Shown one piece after another: positions 34,975-43,682 of a stretch of 64,000 bases of DNA. The notes under the pieces are model-generated. The model did not search any database. It was given only the letters and a program-made list of their open reading frames with translations, and was not told the DNA's origin. Within the stretch, counting starts at the first letter, position 1; each line of letters starts with the position of its first letter. The position numbers and the translations under genes are program-made. The stretch comes from Novosphingobium sp. SG751A (GTDB taxonomy: Bacteria > Pseudomonadota > Alphaproteobacteria > Sphingomonadales > Sphingomonadaceae), in NCBI RefSeq assembly GCF_013149295.1, contig NZ_JABGCB010000017.1, forward strand, positions 1 through 64,000, in the 5' to 3' direction.

Positions 34975-36471
34975 ATGGAAAGTACTGCCGCGCTTGTCCC
35001 GCTCACCGTTGATATGCTGATGCAGCAATCGGGTGTCCAATTCGGCACCAGCGGCGCGCGGGGTGAAGTCGTCGCGATGACCGACCGCGTGTGTTATGGC
35101 TATACGCAGGGCTTCTTGTCCTATCTTCGCGAAATTGGCGAATATGATGGTGGCCGGGTCGCTCTGGCGGGCGATCTTCGGCCCAGCTCTCCGCGCATTC
35201 TGGCCGCCTGTGCGCAGGCGATCCGGGATATGGGCGGAGAGCCGGTGTTCTGCGGTTATGTGCCCACGCCCGCGCTGGCGCTCTATGCGTTCGGGCAGGC
35301 GATTCCCTGCCTGATGGTGACCGGCAGCCATATTCCCGACGACCGCAACGGCATCAAATTTTATCGACCCGCCGGCGAGGTGCTCAAATCGGACGAGGCG
35401 GGCATGAAGCGTCAGATCGTGACGCTGGCCAAGGGCGCGTTTGACGATGAGGGTATGCTGGTGTCGCCCGCACCTTTGCCTGCGGTGACGGATGTGGAGA
35501 AGGCCTATGTCGCGCGCTATGTCGCGGCGTTTGGGGCCGATGCTCTGGCCGGGCGCAAGATCGGCGTTTATCAGCATTCGGCGGTGGGGCGCGATGTCGT
35601 TCTCTCCATCGTCAATGCGCTGGGGGCCGAAGGCGTGCCGATTGGCCGCGCAACCAAATTCATCCCCGTCGATACCGAGGCGATCCGCCCCGAGGACGTG
35701 GTGCTGGCGCGCGAATGGGCGGCCGAATATGGCTTTGACGCGATCATCTCGACTGATGGCGACAGTGACCGGCCCCTGCTGGCCGATCATACGGGTGAAT
35801 GGTTGCGGGGCGATGTGTTGGGCGTGCTGTGTGCGCGGGCGCTGGGCGCTGGCACGGTGGTGACGCCGGTGTCGAGCAACACGGTGCTGGAGCTCTCGGG
35901 CGCGTTTGCCCATTGCGCGCGCACGCGGATCGGTTCGCCCTTTGTGATCGACGCGATGAATGCCACGCTGGCTGCCGGGCAGGACAAGGTTTGCGGCTAT
36001 GAGGCCAATGGCGGCTTCCTGCTGGCCAGTACCTTTGATCTTGGCGGGCGCAGCATTTCCGCGCTGCCCACGCGCGATGCGGTGCTGCCGGTGGTCGCGG
36101 TGATTGCGGCGGCGCGGGGGCGTCGGGTGGCGGACCTGCTGGGCGAATTGCCGCCGCGCGTGACCTATTCCGACCGGATCCAGAACTTTGCCACGCAGCG
36201 GAGCGAGGCGATCTTTGCCGCGTTGCTGGAGGGCGGCGCGCAGGATCAGATCGCGCGGTTGACCGGCTATTTCGGCGGTATTGCGGGGCCCATCACGGGG
36301 GTCGATCTGACCGATGGCATTCGCATGTCTTGCGCCGATGGTTCGGTCTTGCACCTGCGCCGGTCGGGCAATGCGCCGGAGCTGCGTTGCTACAGCGAGG
36401 CTGATGATGTCGGTCGGGCCGCTGCGATCAATGCCGCCGCGTTGAAGGTGGTGTTGGAGGAATTGGCTTAA
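34975..36471 (+). CDS. manB: Phosphomannomutase/phosphoglucomutase (alpha-D-phosphohexomutase)
   Basis: 498 residues. Four hexomutase motifs are visible: the phosphoserine loop VTGSHIPDDRNGIKF (Ser118; the usual form is TASHNP), the metal loop DGDSDRP (261-267), the sugar loop GYEANGG and the phosphate loop LRRSGNAPELRCY. It converts mannose- or glucose-6-P to the 1-phosphate for nucleotide sugars. Loop changes suggest a divergent subgroup. The ATG has AGGAAGG seven bases upstream. The leader holds two short palindromes, TTCGTTTACGAA (34864-34875) and CTGCAATGCAG (34894-34904), possible regulator sites. Confidence 0.88.
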   Translation: MESTAALVPLTVDMLMQQSGVQFGTSGARGEVVAMTDRVCYGYTQGFLSYLREIGEYDGGRVALAGDLRPSSPRILAACAQAIRDMGGEPVFCGYVPTPALALYAFGQAIPCLMVTGSHIPDDRNGIKFYRPAGEVLKSDEAGMKRQIVTLAKGAFDDEGMLVSPAPLPAVTDVEKAYVARYVAAFGADALAGRKIGVYQHSAVGRDVVLSIVNALGAEGVPIGRATKFIPVDTEAIRPEDVVLAREWAAEYGFDAIISTDGDSDRPLLADHTGEWLRGDVLGVLCARALGAGTVVTPVSSNTVLELSGAFAHCARTRIGSPFVIDAMNATLAAGQDKVCGYEANGGFLLASTFDLGGRSISALPTRDAVLPVVAVIAAARGRRVADLLGELPPRVTYSDRIQNFATQRSEAIFAALLEGGAQDQIARLTGYFGGIAGPITGVDLTDGIRMSCADGSVLHLRRSGNAPELRCYSEADDVGRAAAINAAALKVVLEELA

Positions 36472-36490
36472 AGGAAGTTTGCCATCGGCG

Positions 36491-36711
36491 TGCAAAGGGC
36501 GGGGGCCCTTTGCAATCCCGATACTGTCGGCGTTGCGTCTGGCATCGGCCTTGGGGCAGGGGGCAACCTTTGAATTTTAAAGCCTTCGGCGCCAATCAGC
36601 GTAACCCGCGCCGCAGGCTTTTAAAACCTAACCTCAACGTTTCCAACCTTGCGCCACCCCCATTAATGGGATTGCAAAGGGACAAGTCCCTTTGCCCGCC
36701 GGAGGCATAAA
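36491..36711. repeat. Composite palindromic intergenic repeat
   Basis: The 251-base gap between two converging genes holds three inverted repeats. TGCAAAGGGC/GCCCTTTGCA lies at 36491-36514. A larger imperfect stem (about TTTTAAAGCCTTCGGCGC with GCGCCGCAGGCTTTTAAAA) lies near 36573-36629. GCAAAGGGAC/GTCCCTTTGC lies at 36674-36695. The end, CCCTTTGCCCGCCGGAGGC followed by ATAAA, is repeated exactly near 63263-63286 on the opposite strand. It probably ends transcription from both sides and belongs to a genome-wide repeat family. Confidence 0.65.
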
Positions 36712-36722
36712 GCTCAAACCCC

Positions 36723-37259
36723 TCACTTAACCTGCTGCTTCTCCAGCTTCCGGGCCAAAGTCCGTCGATGCATCCCCAGCCGCCGCGCGGCTTCGGAAAT
36801 GTTGAAATTGCATTCGGCCAGCGTGGTATGGATATATTCCCATTCCACGGTCTTGATGCTGGTCTTGCGCCCCTCGACGGGCACGGCGGCATTGCCTTCG
36901 CGCTTGGAGAAGGCTTCCTCGATGTCATCGGTATTGGCCGGTTTGGCGAGGTAATGCGAGGCGCCCAGTTTGATCGCCTCGACGGCGGTGGCGATGCTGG
37001 CAAATCCGGTGAGGACGACGATGGTGGTGTCGGGGTCTTTTTCGTGCAGCATCTGAACGCAGGTCAGGCCGGAGGCCGTGCCCAGCTTCAGGTCCACCAC
37101 CGCATATTGAAACCGCGTGCTGGTCATCAGCAGCGCCAGTTCGTCCGGGCTGGTGGCCAGCAGCACTTCATAGCCGCGCCGCTCGAAGGATCGGCGCAAG
37201 GTGCGGCCAAAGGCGGGATCATCCTCGACGATCACGAGATGGGGCAGGGGGTTGTTCAT
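36723..37259 (-). CDS. regA: RegA/PrrA/ActR-type redox response regulator
   Basis: 178 residues. Receiver domain with the acidic pair VEDD and phospho-acceptor Asp56 (YAVVDLKLG), the GFASIATAVEAIKLGASHYLAKP segment and Lys, then a Fis-type HTH at about 150-173 (NISEAARRLGMHRRTLARKL), which is nearly invariant in this family. RegA/PrrA controls respiration, electron transfer and oxygen-dependent genes in alphaproteobacteria. Its start overlaps the regB stop by four bases. It is the last gene of the cyo-surf1-regBA operon. Confidence 0.94.
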   Translation of the reverse strand: MNNPLPHLVIVEDDPAFGRTLRRSFERRGYEVLLATSPDELALLMTSTRFQYAVVDLKLGTASGLTCVQMLHEKDPDTTIVVLTGFASIATAVEAIKLGASHYLAKPANTDDIEEAFSKREGNAAVPVEGRKTSIKTVEWEYIHTTLAECNFNISEAARRLGMHRRTLARKLEKQQVK

Positions 37260-38554
37260 GATGCTCCTTTGCCCGCAAAAGCCAGCGCCGACAATGGGAT
37301 CGAAAGGATGACCAGCGCGCCGCCCTCCTCGGTGTTGCTCACTTCGATCCGCCCGCCAAGCTGGCGCAGGACGTTGACCACGAGGAACAGGCCCAACCCG
37401 CCGCCATCGCGCCCCTTGGTCGAGCGATAGGGGCGGCCGACCTGTTCGATCATGTCAGGGGCGAAGCCGGGGCCGAAATCGCGCACGGCGATCTGCCAGA
37501 TGTCGCCATCGCGCGCCGTGGCTATCGCAATGCCTTCGGGCGATACCTCCAGCGCATTGTCCACCACATTGCCGATCACCTGCCGCAGCGCAGGGTCGGC
37601 AATGATCGGCACATCCTCGCCCAGCCGGTCGTCCAGCGTGATGGGGGCGGGGCTGCGCGCGCGCCAGTCCTCGACGATCTGGCAGAGGAAGCCGCGCGCG
37701 GTGGTGACGCTGGGGTTCTCGCCGCGCACTTCGCCTGCCGCCATCAATATGCCCGACAGGATGGTTTTGCAGCGTTTGAGTTCGGCCTGCATATCGGCCA
37801 CATCGGCGGACAGGTCGGAATCGCCCGCAATGGTCTTTTCCCGCGCCCAGTCGCCAAGGATTACCGACATTGAGGCCATCGGCGTGCCAAGTTCATGCGC
37901 TGCCCCGCTGGCCAGCAACCCCAGCCGCACGATATGATTCTCCTCCGCCGCCTGTTGGCGCAGGGCGGCAAGGGCGGCGCTGCTGGCGCGCTGGTTGCGG
38001 TCCATGCGGACCACGAAATAGACCAGCAGCGCGGCAATCAGCACAAAGCAGGCCAGACTGCCCAGCAGATAGAGCCGGAAATGCTCGCCCACATAGGCGG
38101 GGGGCAGATCGAGCGGCCGATAGTCAAACGTCAGAAATGCCACATCGCAGCACGCAACCAGCGCGACGATCCAGCTCCACCGAGCGGGCAGCAGGATCGC
38201 CCCCAGCATGATCTGGACCAGAAACAGGAAGATGAACGGATTGGTCGCGCCGCCGGTGAAATAGAGCTGCCAGCTCAGCGCCTCGACATCGAGCATCAGC
38301 GCGCCCAGCAGTTCCAGATAGGAATAGCCCGCGCGCTGGCGCCCATAGGCCCATGTGCCGATGTTCATCAGCGCCAGAAGCGCGGGCACCGCTACCAGTT
38401 CGGCCATCGGCAGCCGTACGCCCAGCACGCGCCACGCCACCCAGATCGTGACCAATTGCCCCAGCACCGCGATCCAGCGCAGCTGAACCAGCAGTCCCAT
38501 GTTGCCATAGGATGCGGGGGCTATGTCATAATCGGGTGTGGGTTGGGTTGCCAT
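37256..38554 (-). CDS. regB: RegB/PrrB-type redox sensor histidine kinase
   Basis: 432 residues. Six N-terminal membrane segments with the quinone-binding heptapeptide GGATNPF (residues 101-107). The H-box is ASGAAHELGTPMASMS (His220), and the redox-active Cys of RegB is matched by Cys262 in LKRCKTIL. A C-terminal HATPase domain follows (NVVDNALEVSP, DFGPGFAP, GGGLGLFLV). In characterised RegB the quinone pool and this Cys switch the kinase. It lies 12 bases after surf1, directly behind a quinol oxidase operon, which fits sensing of the same quinone pool. Confidence 0.94.
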   Translation of the reverse strand: MATQPTPDYDIAPASYGNMGLLVQLRWIAVLGQLVTIWVAWRVLGVRLPMAELVAVPALLALMNIGTWAYGRQRAGYSYLELLGALMLDVEALSWQLYFTGGATNPFIFLFLVQIMLGAILLPARWSWIVALVACCDVAFLTFDYRPLDLPPAYVGEHFRLYLLGSLACFVLIAALLVYFVVRMDRNQRASSAALAALRQQAAEENHIVRLGLLASGAAHELGTPMASMSVILGDWAREKTIAGDSDLSADVADMQAELKRCKTILSGILMAAGEVRGENPSVTTARGFLCQIVEDWRARSPAPITLDDRLGEDVPIIADPALRQVIGNVVDNALEVSPEGIAIATARDGDIWQIAVRDFGPGFAPDMIEQVGRPYRSTKGRDGGGLGLFLVVNVLRQLGGRIEVSNTEEGGALVILSIPLSALAFAGKGAS

Positions 38555-38566
38555 GGCCGCGCTTTA

Positions 38567-39292
38567 TCAGGGCACGCGCCGCCAGACCAGCCGGATGGCA
38601 AACAGGCTGAGCAAAGCCATGGCGAACCATGTCAGCGCATATTGCAGATGGCTGTTGGGGAATTGCACCACGGTCAGGCCCGGGATGGGATTTCCTGGGA
38701 TTTCCGGGCCCTGCGCATCGATAAACCATGCGGCCTGCCCTTTCACCCCGCGCGTGGCGGAGATGACGGCAATATCGCGCGCATACCAGCGGTCCTGCGC
38801 GGGCACATTGGCCTGCAAAAAGCGGCCCTTCGGCTCGGTCTTGCGCAGCAGCCCGGTGATCGCCACTTCGCCCGTGGGCGTCTGCGCGGCCTCGGCCAGA
38901 GCGGTGCTGCCCAGCGGGACATAGCCGCGATTGATCCACACCGCGCGCCCATCAGCCATGCGCAAGGGCGCCAGCACCCAATAGCCAGCGCCCCGCTCGG
39001 TCAGCGCCGAGACCAGCGTGGTGCCTTGGGGTTCAAACCGGCCCAGCGCCCAGACATGGCGATATTCCAGATCGGCCAGATCGCGGGGCGAGGGAGCCAT
39101 CGGCAACAGCCGCGCCTCAACCGGATTGGCGGTCGAAACCTCGTTCACATGCGCGATCAATGCGCGTTTCCATGCCAGCCTGTTCACCTGCCACACGCCC
39201 AGCGCCGAAAACAGCGCCGCACAAAGCAGCAGGGCGGCCACCGGAAGAATCCGGCGCCGCCCCTTTTGCTGGCCATTAAGGCCGGACTTCAT
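38567..39292 (-). CDS. surf1: SURF1-family oxidase assembly factor
   Basis: 241 residues with two membrane helices, one near each end (RRILPVAALLLCAALFSALGVWQVNRLAWKRALI and LQYALTWFAMALLSLFAIRLVWRR), and the SURF1 periplasmic domain between (YRHVWALGRFEP, GYWVLAPLRMADGRAVWINRGYVP, WYARDIAVI). SURF1 helps insert heme into heme-copper oxidases. The ATG overlaps the cyoD stop by one base (TGATG). Linked to cyoABCD, so it probably serves the quinol oxidase. Confidence 0.9.
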   Translation of the reverse strand: MKSGLNGQQKGRRRILPVAALLLCAALFSALGVWQVNRLAWKRALIAHVNEVSTANPVEARLLPMAPSPRDLADLEYRHVWALGRFEPQGTTLVSALTERGAGYWVLAPLRMADGRAVWINRGYVPLGSTALAEAAQTPTGEVAITGLLRKTEPKGRFLQANVPAQDRWYARDIAVISATRGVKGQAAWFIDAQGPEIPGNPIPGLTVVQFPNSHLQYALTWFAMALLSLFAIRLVWRRVP

Positions 39293-39651
39293 CAGCCCAT
39301 GCCGTCCATCTTGACCGGCATCATGTTGGCATTGAGGTGGAACATCACCCACAGCGTGCCGGACAGGATGATCGCCACCAGAAGGATGGTGAAGAGCGCG
39401 GCCATCAGGTTCCAGCCACCCTCGATCTTGCCGTTCATGTGCAGGAAGTAGATCATGTGGACCACAACCTGAACCGCGGCAAAGGCGGTGATGACGATGG
39501 CGGTCGTCGACTTGTCGGCAATCGCGCCGCTCATCACCAGCCAGAAGGGGATGGCGGTCAGGATGACGGACAGGACAAAGCCGATCACGTAATCCTTGGT
39601 GGTGGCGTGGAACGCGGCTTCATGGCCGTGATCGTGAGAATGGTCAGCCAT
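39292..39651 (-). CDS. cyoD: Cytochrome o ubiquinol oxidase subunit IV
   Basis: 119 residues with three membrane helices (DYVIGFVLSVILTAIPFWLVMSG, AIVITAFAAVQVVVHMIYFLHM, WNLMAALFTILLVAIILSGTLWVMFHL). It starts MADHSHDHGHEAA, a His-rich head common in CyoD. Small structural subunit of the bo3-type quinol oxidase in the inner membrane. It follows cyoC with a one-base overlap. Confidence 0.93.
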   Translation of the reverse strand: MADHSHDHGHEAAFHATTKDYVIGFVLSVILTAIPFWLVMSGAIADKSTTAIVITAFAAVQVVVHMIYFLHMNGKIEGGWNLMAALFTILLVAIILSGTLWVMFHLNANMMPVKMDGMG

Positions 39652-40265
39652 CAGCGCAGCACTCCCATCAGATAGACAAAGGTGAACACGCCGATCCAGA
39701 CCACGTCAAGGAAGTGCCAGAACAGCGAGAGGCAGGACAGGCGGCGCTTGTTGGCTTCGGTCAGGCCATGCTTGCCCACCTGGAACAGCAGAGTGACCAG
39801 CCAGATCGAACCGAAGGTCACGTGCAGACCGTGGGTGCCGACCAGCGTGAAGAAGGCCGACAGGAAAGCGCTGCGCTGAGGCCCGGCGCCTTCCTCGATC
39901 AGGTTGTGGAATTCGTAAAGTTCGATCGAAAGGAAGCCCAGACCAAAGCACAGGGTCAGGATCAGCCAGCCGATCAGGCCCTTCTTGCTGCCGTTCTGCA
40001 TTGCGATCATGGCAAAGCCATAGGTGATCGACGAGAAGAGCAGCAGCGAAGTGTTGACCGCCACCAAGGGCAGTTCAAACAGATCCTTCGGAGCCGGACC
40101 CCCGGCATAATTGCCGCCCAGCACCGCGAAGGTGGCAAACAGCATGCCGAAGATGAGGCAGTCGCTCATCAGATAGATCCAGAAGCCCAGCGTGGTGCTG
40201 TAGCCGTCCGGGTGGGCGTGTTCGTGCAGATCGTAATACTGCTCGGTCAGGTTGGTGCTCGCCAT
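39651..40265 (-). CDS. cyoC: Cytochrome o ubiquinol oxidase subunit III
   Basis: 204 residues, five membrane helices, with the subunit III signatures YSTTLGFWIYLMSDCLIFGMLFATFAVL, FELPLVAVNTSLLLFSSITYGFA and GTHGLHVTFGSIWLVTLL, ending SLFWHFLDVVWIGVFTFVYLMGVLR. Part of the proton-pumping quinol oxidase complex. It follows cyoB with a one-base overlap. Confidence 0.95.
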   Translation of the reverse strand: MASTNLTEQYYDLHEHAHPDGYSTTLGFWIYLMSDCLIFGMLFATFAVLGGNYAGGPAPKDLFELPLVAVNTSLLLFSSITYGFAMIAMQNGSKKGLIGWLILTLCFGLGFLSIELYEFHNLIEEGAGPQRSAFLSAFFTLVGTHGLHVTFGSIWLVTLLFQVGKHGLTEANKRRLSCLSLFWHFLDVVWIGVFTFVYLMGVLR

Positions 40266-42283
40266 TACGCGGCTCCCTTTTCCAGCGCGGCGAGTTGCGC
40301 CGTGCGCGCAGCTTCAACCTCGGCGACATGGTCGGCCTTGATGTAGAAGGTGCGGTTATAGTTGAAGGTGTGGAAGATCGCGGTGCCGACGATGCCGACC
40401 AGCATGACCACAGCCAGCCACCAGACCTGCCAGATCAGCGCGAAACCGCAGACCGTGGACAGACCAGCCAGCACGATACCGGCCCAGGTGCCCTGCGGCA
40501 TGTAGATGTCCTGGAAGCCGTCGACCGGGCGGGCAACGCCCTTGGCCTTCATGTCGGCCCAGGCGTCGATGTCATGCACCTTGGGGGTGAAGGCGAAGTT
40601 ATATTCCGGCGGAGGCGAGGAGGTCGCCCATTCCAGAGTACGGCCGCCCCAGATGTCGCCGCTTTCGTCCTTGTATTCTTCGCGCTTCCAGATCGACACG
40701 GCGAACTGAACCAGCATCGCGCCGATACCGGCCGCGATCAGCAGCGCGCCGAACAGCGCAACCCAGTAATAGATGCGCATGGCGTCAAAGCTGGCATCGA
40801 ACACGCGCATACGACGCGTCACGCCCATGAAGCCCAGCATATAGAGCGGGGTGAACGCGATCCAGAAACCGGGAACCCAGCACCAGAACGACACCTTGCC
40901 CCAGAACTCGTTCAGCTTGAAGCCGAAAGCCTTGGGCCACCAGTAGTTGATCGCGGCAAACACGCCCCAGACCACGCCGCCGATGATGACGTTATGGAAG
41001 TGGGCGATCAGGAACACCGAGTTGTGCAGCACAAAGTCAGCCGCAGGCACAGCCATCATCACGCCGGTCATGCCGCCGATGGTGAAGGTGAGCATGAAGG
41101 CGACGGTCCACATCATCGGCAGTTCAAACCGGATGCGGCCACGGAACATGGTGAAGAGCCAGTTGAACAGCTTGGCCCCGGTGGGGATCGAGATCACCAT
41201 GGTGGTGATGCCGAAGAACGAGTTCACGGACGCGCCCGAACCCATGGTGAAGAAGTGGTGCAGCCAGACCGAATAGGACAGGATGCCGATGACGCAGGTG
41301 GCATAAACCATCGAGGTATAGCCGAACAGGCGCTTGGAGCAGAAGGTCGAGACGATTTCCGAGTACACGCCGAAGACCGGCAGCACCAGAATGTACACTT
41401 CCGGGTGGCCCCAGATCCAGATCAGGTTGACATAGAGCATCGGCGAGCCGCCGAAGTCATTGGTGAAGAAGTTGGTGTGGAACACGCGGTCCAGACCCAG
41501 CAGGGCCAGAACGACGGTCAGTACGGGGAACACGGCAACGATCAGGATGTTGGTGACCAGAGCGGTCCAGGTGAAGACGGGCATCTTCATCAGGCCCATG
41601 CCGGGGGCACGCAGCTTGATGATCGTAGCGATCAGGTTCACACCCGAAAGCGTAGTGCCGACACCGGCCACCTGCAGCGACCAGACGTAATAGTCGACGC
41701 CGACATCAGGGCTGTAGGCCAGTTCCGAGAGCGGGGGATAGGCCAGCCAGCCGGTGCGCGCAAACTCGCCCACAAACAGCGAGAGCATCACCAGCACCGC
41801 GCCGCCCGCCGTCATCCAGAACGAGAAGTTGTTCAGGAAGGGGAAGGACACGTCGCGCGCGCCGATCTGCAAGGGCACGACATAGTTCATCAGACCCGTG
41901 ACGAAAGGCATCGCCACAAAGAAGATCATGATGACGCCGTGGGCGGTGAACACCTGATCGAAGTGGTGGCTGTTAAGATAGCCGTCAGAGCCGCCGAAGC
42001 CCAGCGCCTGCTGGCTGCGGATCATGATCGCGTCGGCAAAGCCGCGCAGGAACATCACAAGCCCCAGCACCATATACATGATGCCGATCTTCTTGTGGTC
42101 GACGCTGGTGAACCACTCTTTCCAGAGATAGGACCACAGGCGGAAATAGGTGAGCGCACCCACCAGCGCGATGCCGCCGAGCGTTACGGCCGCAAAGGTG
42201 GCGAGCACGATCGGCTCGGTCGGGATCGCGTCCGGGCCAAGGCGGCCCAGCAGCGGTGTCCAATGGGAATGGGTCGGGATCAT
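40265..42283 (-). CDS. cyoB: Cytochrome o ubiquinol oxidase subunit I
   Basis: 672 residues. Catalytic heme-copper subunit: heme ligand His in FTAHGVIMIFFVAMPFVTG, the His-Tyr cross-link segment WGHPEVYILVLPVFG, the CuB histidines in WLHHFFTMG, and the heme histidines in LIAHFHNVIIGGVVWG. The N-terminal extra helix and the quinol-oxidase-type ends identify CyoB rather than cytochrome c oxidase. It reduces oxygen to water using quinol and pumps protons. cyoE (heme O synthase) is not in the window. Confidence 0.96.
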   Translation of the reverse strand: MIPTHSHWTPLLGRLGPDAIPTEPIVLATFAAVTLGGIALVGALTYFRLWSYLWKEWFTSVDHKKIGIMYMVLGLVMFLRGFADAIMIRSQQALGFGGSDGYLNSHHFDQVFTAHGVIMIFFVAMPFVTGLMNYVVPLQIGARDVSFPFLNNFSFWMTAGGAVLVMLSLFVGEFARTGWLAYPPLSELAYSPDVGVDYYVWSLQVAGVGTTLSGVNLIATIIKLRAPGMGLMKMPVFTWTALVTNILIVAVFPVLTVVLALLGLDRVFHTNFFTNDFGGSPMLYVNLIWIWGHPEVYILVLPVFGVYSEIVSTFCSKRLFGYTSMVYATCVIGILSYSVWLHHFFTMGSGASVNSFFGITTMVISIPTGAKLFNWLFTMFRGRIRFELPMMWTVAFMLTFTIGGMTGVMMAVPAADFVLHNSVFLIAHFHNVIIGGVVWGVFAAINYWWPKAFGFKLNEFWGKVSFWCWVPGFWIAFTPLYMLGFMGVTRRMRVFDASFDAMRIYYWVALFGALLIAAGIGAMLVQFAVSIWKREEYKDESGDIWGGRTLEWATSSPPPEYNFAFTPKVHDIDAWADMKAKGVARPVDGFQDIYMPQGTWAGIVLAGLSTVCGFALIWQVWWLAVVMLVGIVGTAIFHTFNYNRTFYIKADHVAEVEAARTAQLAALEKGAA

Positions 42284-42295
42284 GGGATCTCGCTA

Positions 42296-43453
42296 TCAGC
42301 TAAGAGGAGTGCGCGCGGGCGAGGCCAGCGAAAGCTTGGCAGCGTCGGCAGGAACGGGGGTCTTCACGCCATCGGGAACGCAGATCGCGCGCACGAAAGC
42401 CTTGGTGCGGGCATCGGCCTGCTGACCGCCGCGACCGGGGATGACGGGGATGGTCGTTTCGCGACCATTCTTGTCATAGGTCAGCGCGGCAACATTAAAG
42501 ATGCCGGCCTTGCCGGTGCCGCCGCGAGCGTCGAGCGCCATCATGTCCTTCAGACACATCTTGCCCGGACGAACGCACAGGTTGACGATCTTGTCGAACA
42601 GGCCGTCAGCCACCGCAGTGAAGTGACGAACCGGTTCCTTCTCGCTGGGCTGTTCCAGCTGAAGATAGGCCACGGTGTCGAGCGCGCCTGCGCTGTCCTT
42701 GTCGCCGCCCTTGGCGACATTGGCGACCCACTGGTCAAAATCGGCGTCGGTCATGCCATGCGTCTTGAAACGCATATGCGAGAAACCCGAGCCCGAATAA
42801 TTGGCCGAGAAACCGTCGAACGTGCCGGTCTTGTTCAAAACCGCGTTCAATTCGCTCGTCATCGCGGGCATGGCATAGATCTGGCCAGCCAGCGCCGGGA
42901 CGTAGAAGGAGTTCATTACCGAGGAGGCCGAGATGCTGAAATGCACCGGGCGGTCCACCGGCAGAGCCAGTTCGTTGACCGTGGCGATTTTCTGCTCAGG
43001 ATAAATAAAGAGCCACTTCCAGTCGAGCGCGACGACCTGAACCTCCAGCGGCTTCGCATCCGCAGCAAGGGGCTTGCCCTCGGCAATGCGCGAGACCGGA
43101 CGGAACGGATCGAGCGTGTGGGTGGTCACCCAGGTCAGCGAACCGAGCGCGATGATGATCATCAGCGGGGCGGCCCAGATCACCAGTTCGAGTTGGGTCG
43201 AATGGTGCCATTCGGGCTCATAGCGCGCACCGGCCTTTTCGCGATATTTCCATGCGAAATAAACGGTCAGCGCCATCACCGGAACGATGATGATCAGCAT
43301 CAGCAGCGTGGCGGTGACCACCAGGCTGGCTTCCTGTTTGGCGATGTCGCCCGCGGGGTTCAGCACCACCGGGCTACAGGCGGAGAGCGAGGCGAGGCTG
43401 ACAAGGCTGCCGAGCCGGCTCGCATGACGAAGGAGGGTGGGTTGCGTGCTCAT
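42296..43453 (-). CDS. cyoA: Cytochrome o ubiquinol oxidase subunit II (lipoprotein)
   Basis: About 385 residues. Signal and lipobox RLGSLVSLASLSAC, two membrane helices (SLVVTATLLMLIIIVPVMALTVYFAW and LVIWAAPLMIIIALGSLTWV), then a cupredoxin-like domain without CuA ligands (NSFYVPALAGQIYAMPAMTSELNA), as expected for a quinol rather than cytochrome c oxidase. The start is uncertain: ATGs lie at 43498, 43477 and 43453; the last gives a normal-length signal peptide. First gene of the cyoABCD-surf1-regBA operon. Confidence 0.92.
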   Translation of the reverse strand: MSTQPTLLRHASRLGSLVSLASLSACSPVVLNPAGDIAKQEASLVVTATLLMLIIIVPVMALTVYFAWKYREKAGARYEPEWHHSTQLELVIWAAPLMIIIALGSLTWVTTHTLDPFRPVSRIAEGKPLAADAKPLEVQVVALDWKWLFIYPEQKIATVNELALPVDRPVHFSISASSVMNSFYVPALAGQIYAMPAMTSELNAVLNKTGTFDGFSANYSGSGFSHMRFKTHGMTDADFDQWVANVAKGGDKDSAGALDTVAYLQLEQPSEKEPVRHFTAVADGLFDKIVNLCVRPGKMCLKDMMALDARGGTGKAGIFNVAALTYDKNGRETTIPVIPGRGGQQADARTKAFVRAICVPDGVKTPVPADAAKLSLASPARTPLS

Positions 43454-43492
43454 GGCGCCCGCGCGTAGGAGGCTCATGCTGCAACCGCGATA

Positions 43493-43505
43493 GGACATAT
43501 TGTCC
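43493..43505. promoter_or_regulatory. Palindrome in the cyoA promoter/start region
   Basis: GGACA-TAT-TGTCC is a perfect 13-base inverted repeat about 40 bases before the preferred cyoA start and overlapping the most upstream ATG. It could be an operator for an oxygen, iron or nitric-oxide type regulator; the binding protein is unknown. Confidence 0.35.
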
Positions 43506-43682
43506 CATCAATTTGATTGCCATCATGGATCTTTTGATGCAGTCTCACATCAGGCCCGCCAAAAGGCCCTGAAATCTGCGGTTTTCCGCGCGTTTTGGAA
43601 CCTTGTGGACGGACCATAATTAAAGAGAAAAGCCGGGTTGTTCCCATGGGAAAACACCGGCCCGATTTTGGGGATGCTGAAC

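Noticed and set aside
40295..43468. A 1057-codon open frame on the plus strand across cyoB and cyoA
   Set aside because: It is the antisense shadow of the cyo genes: His-, Asp- and Arg-rich with no domain, produced by high GC and codon bias.
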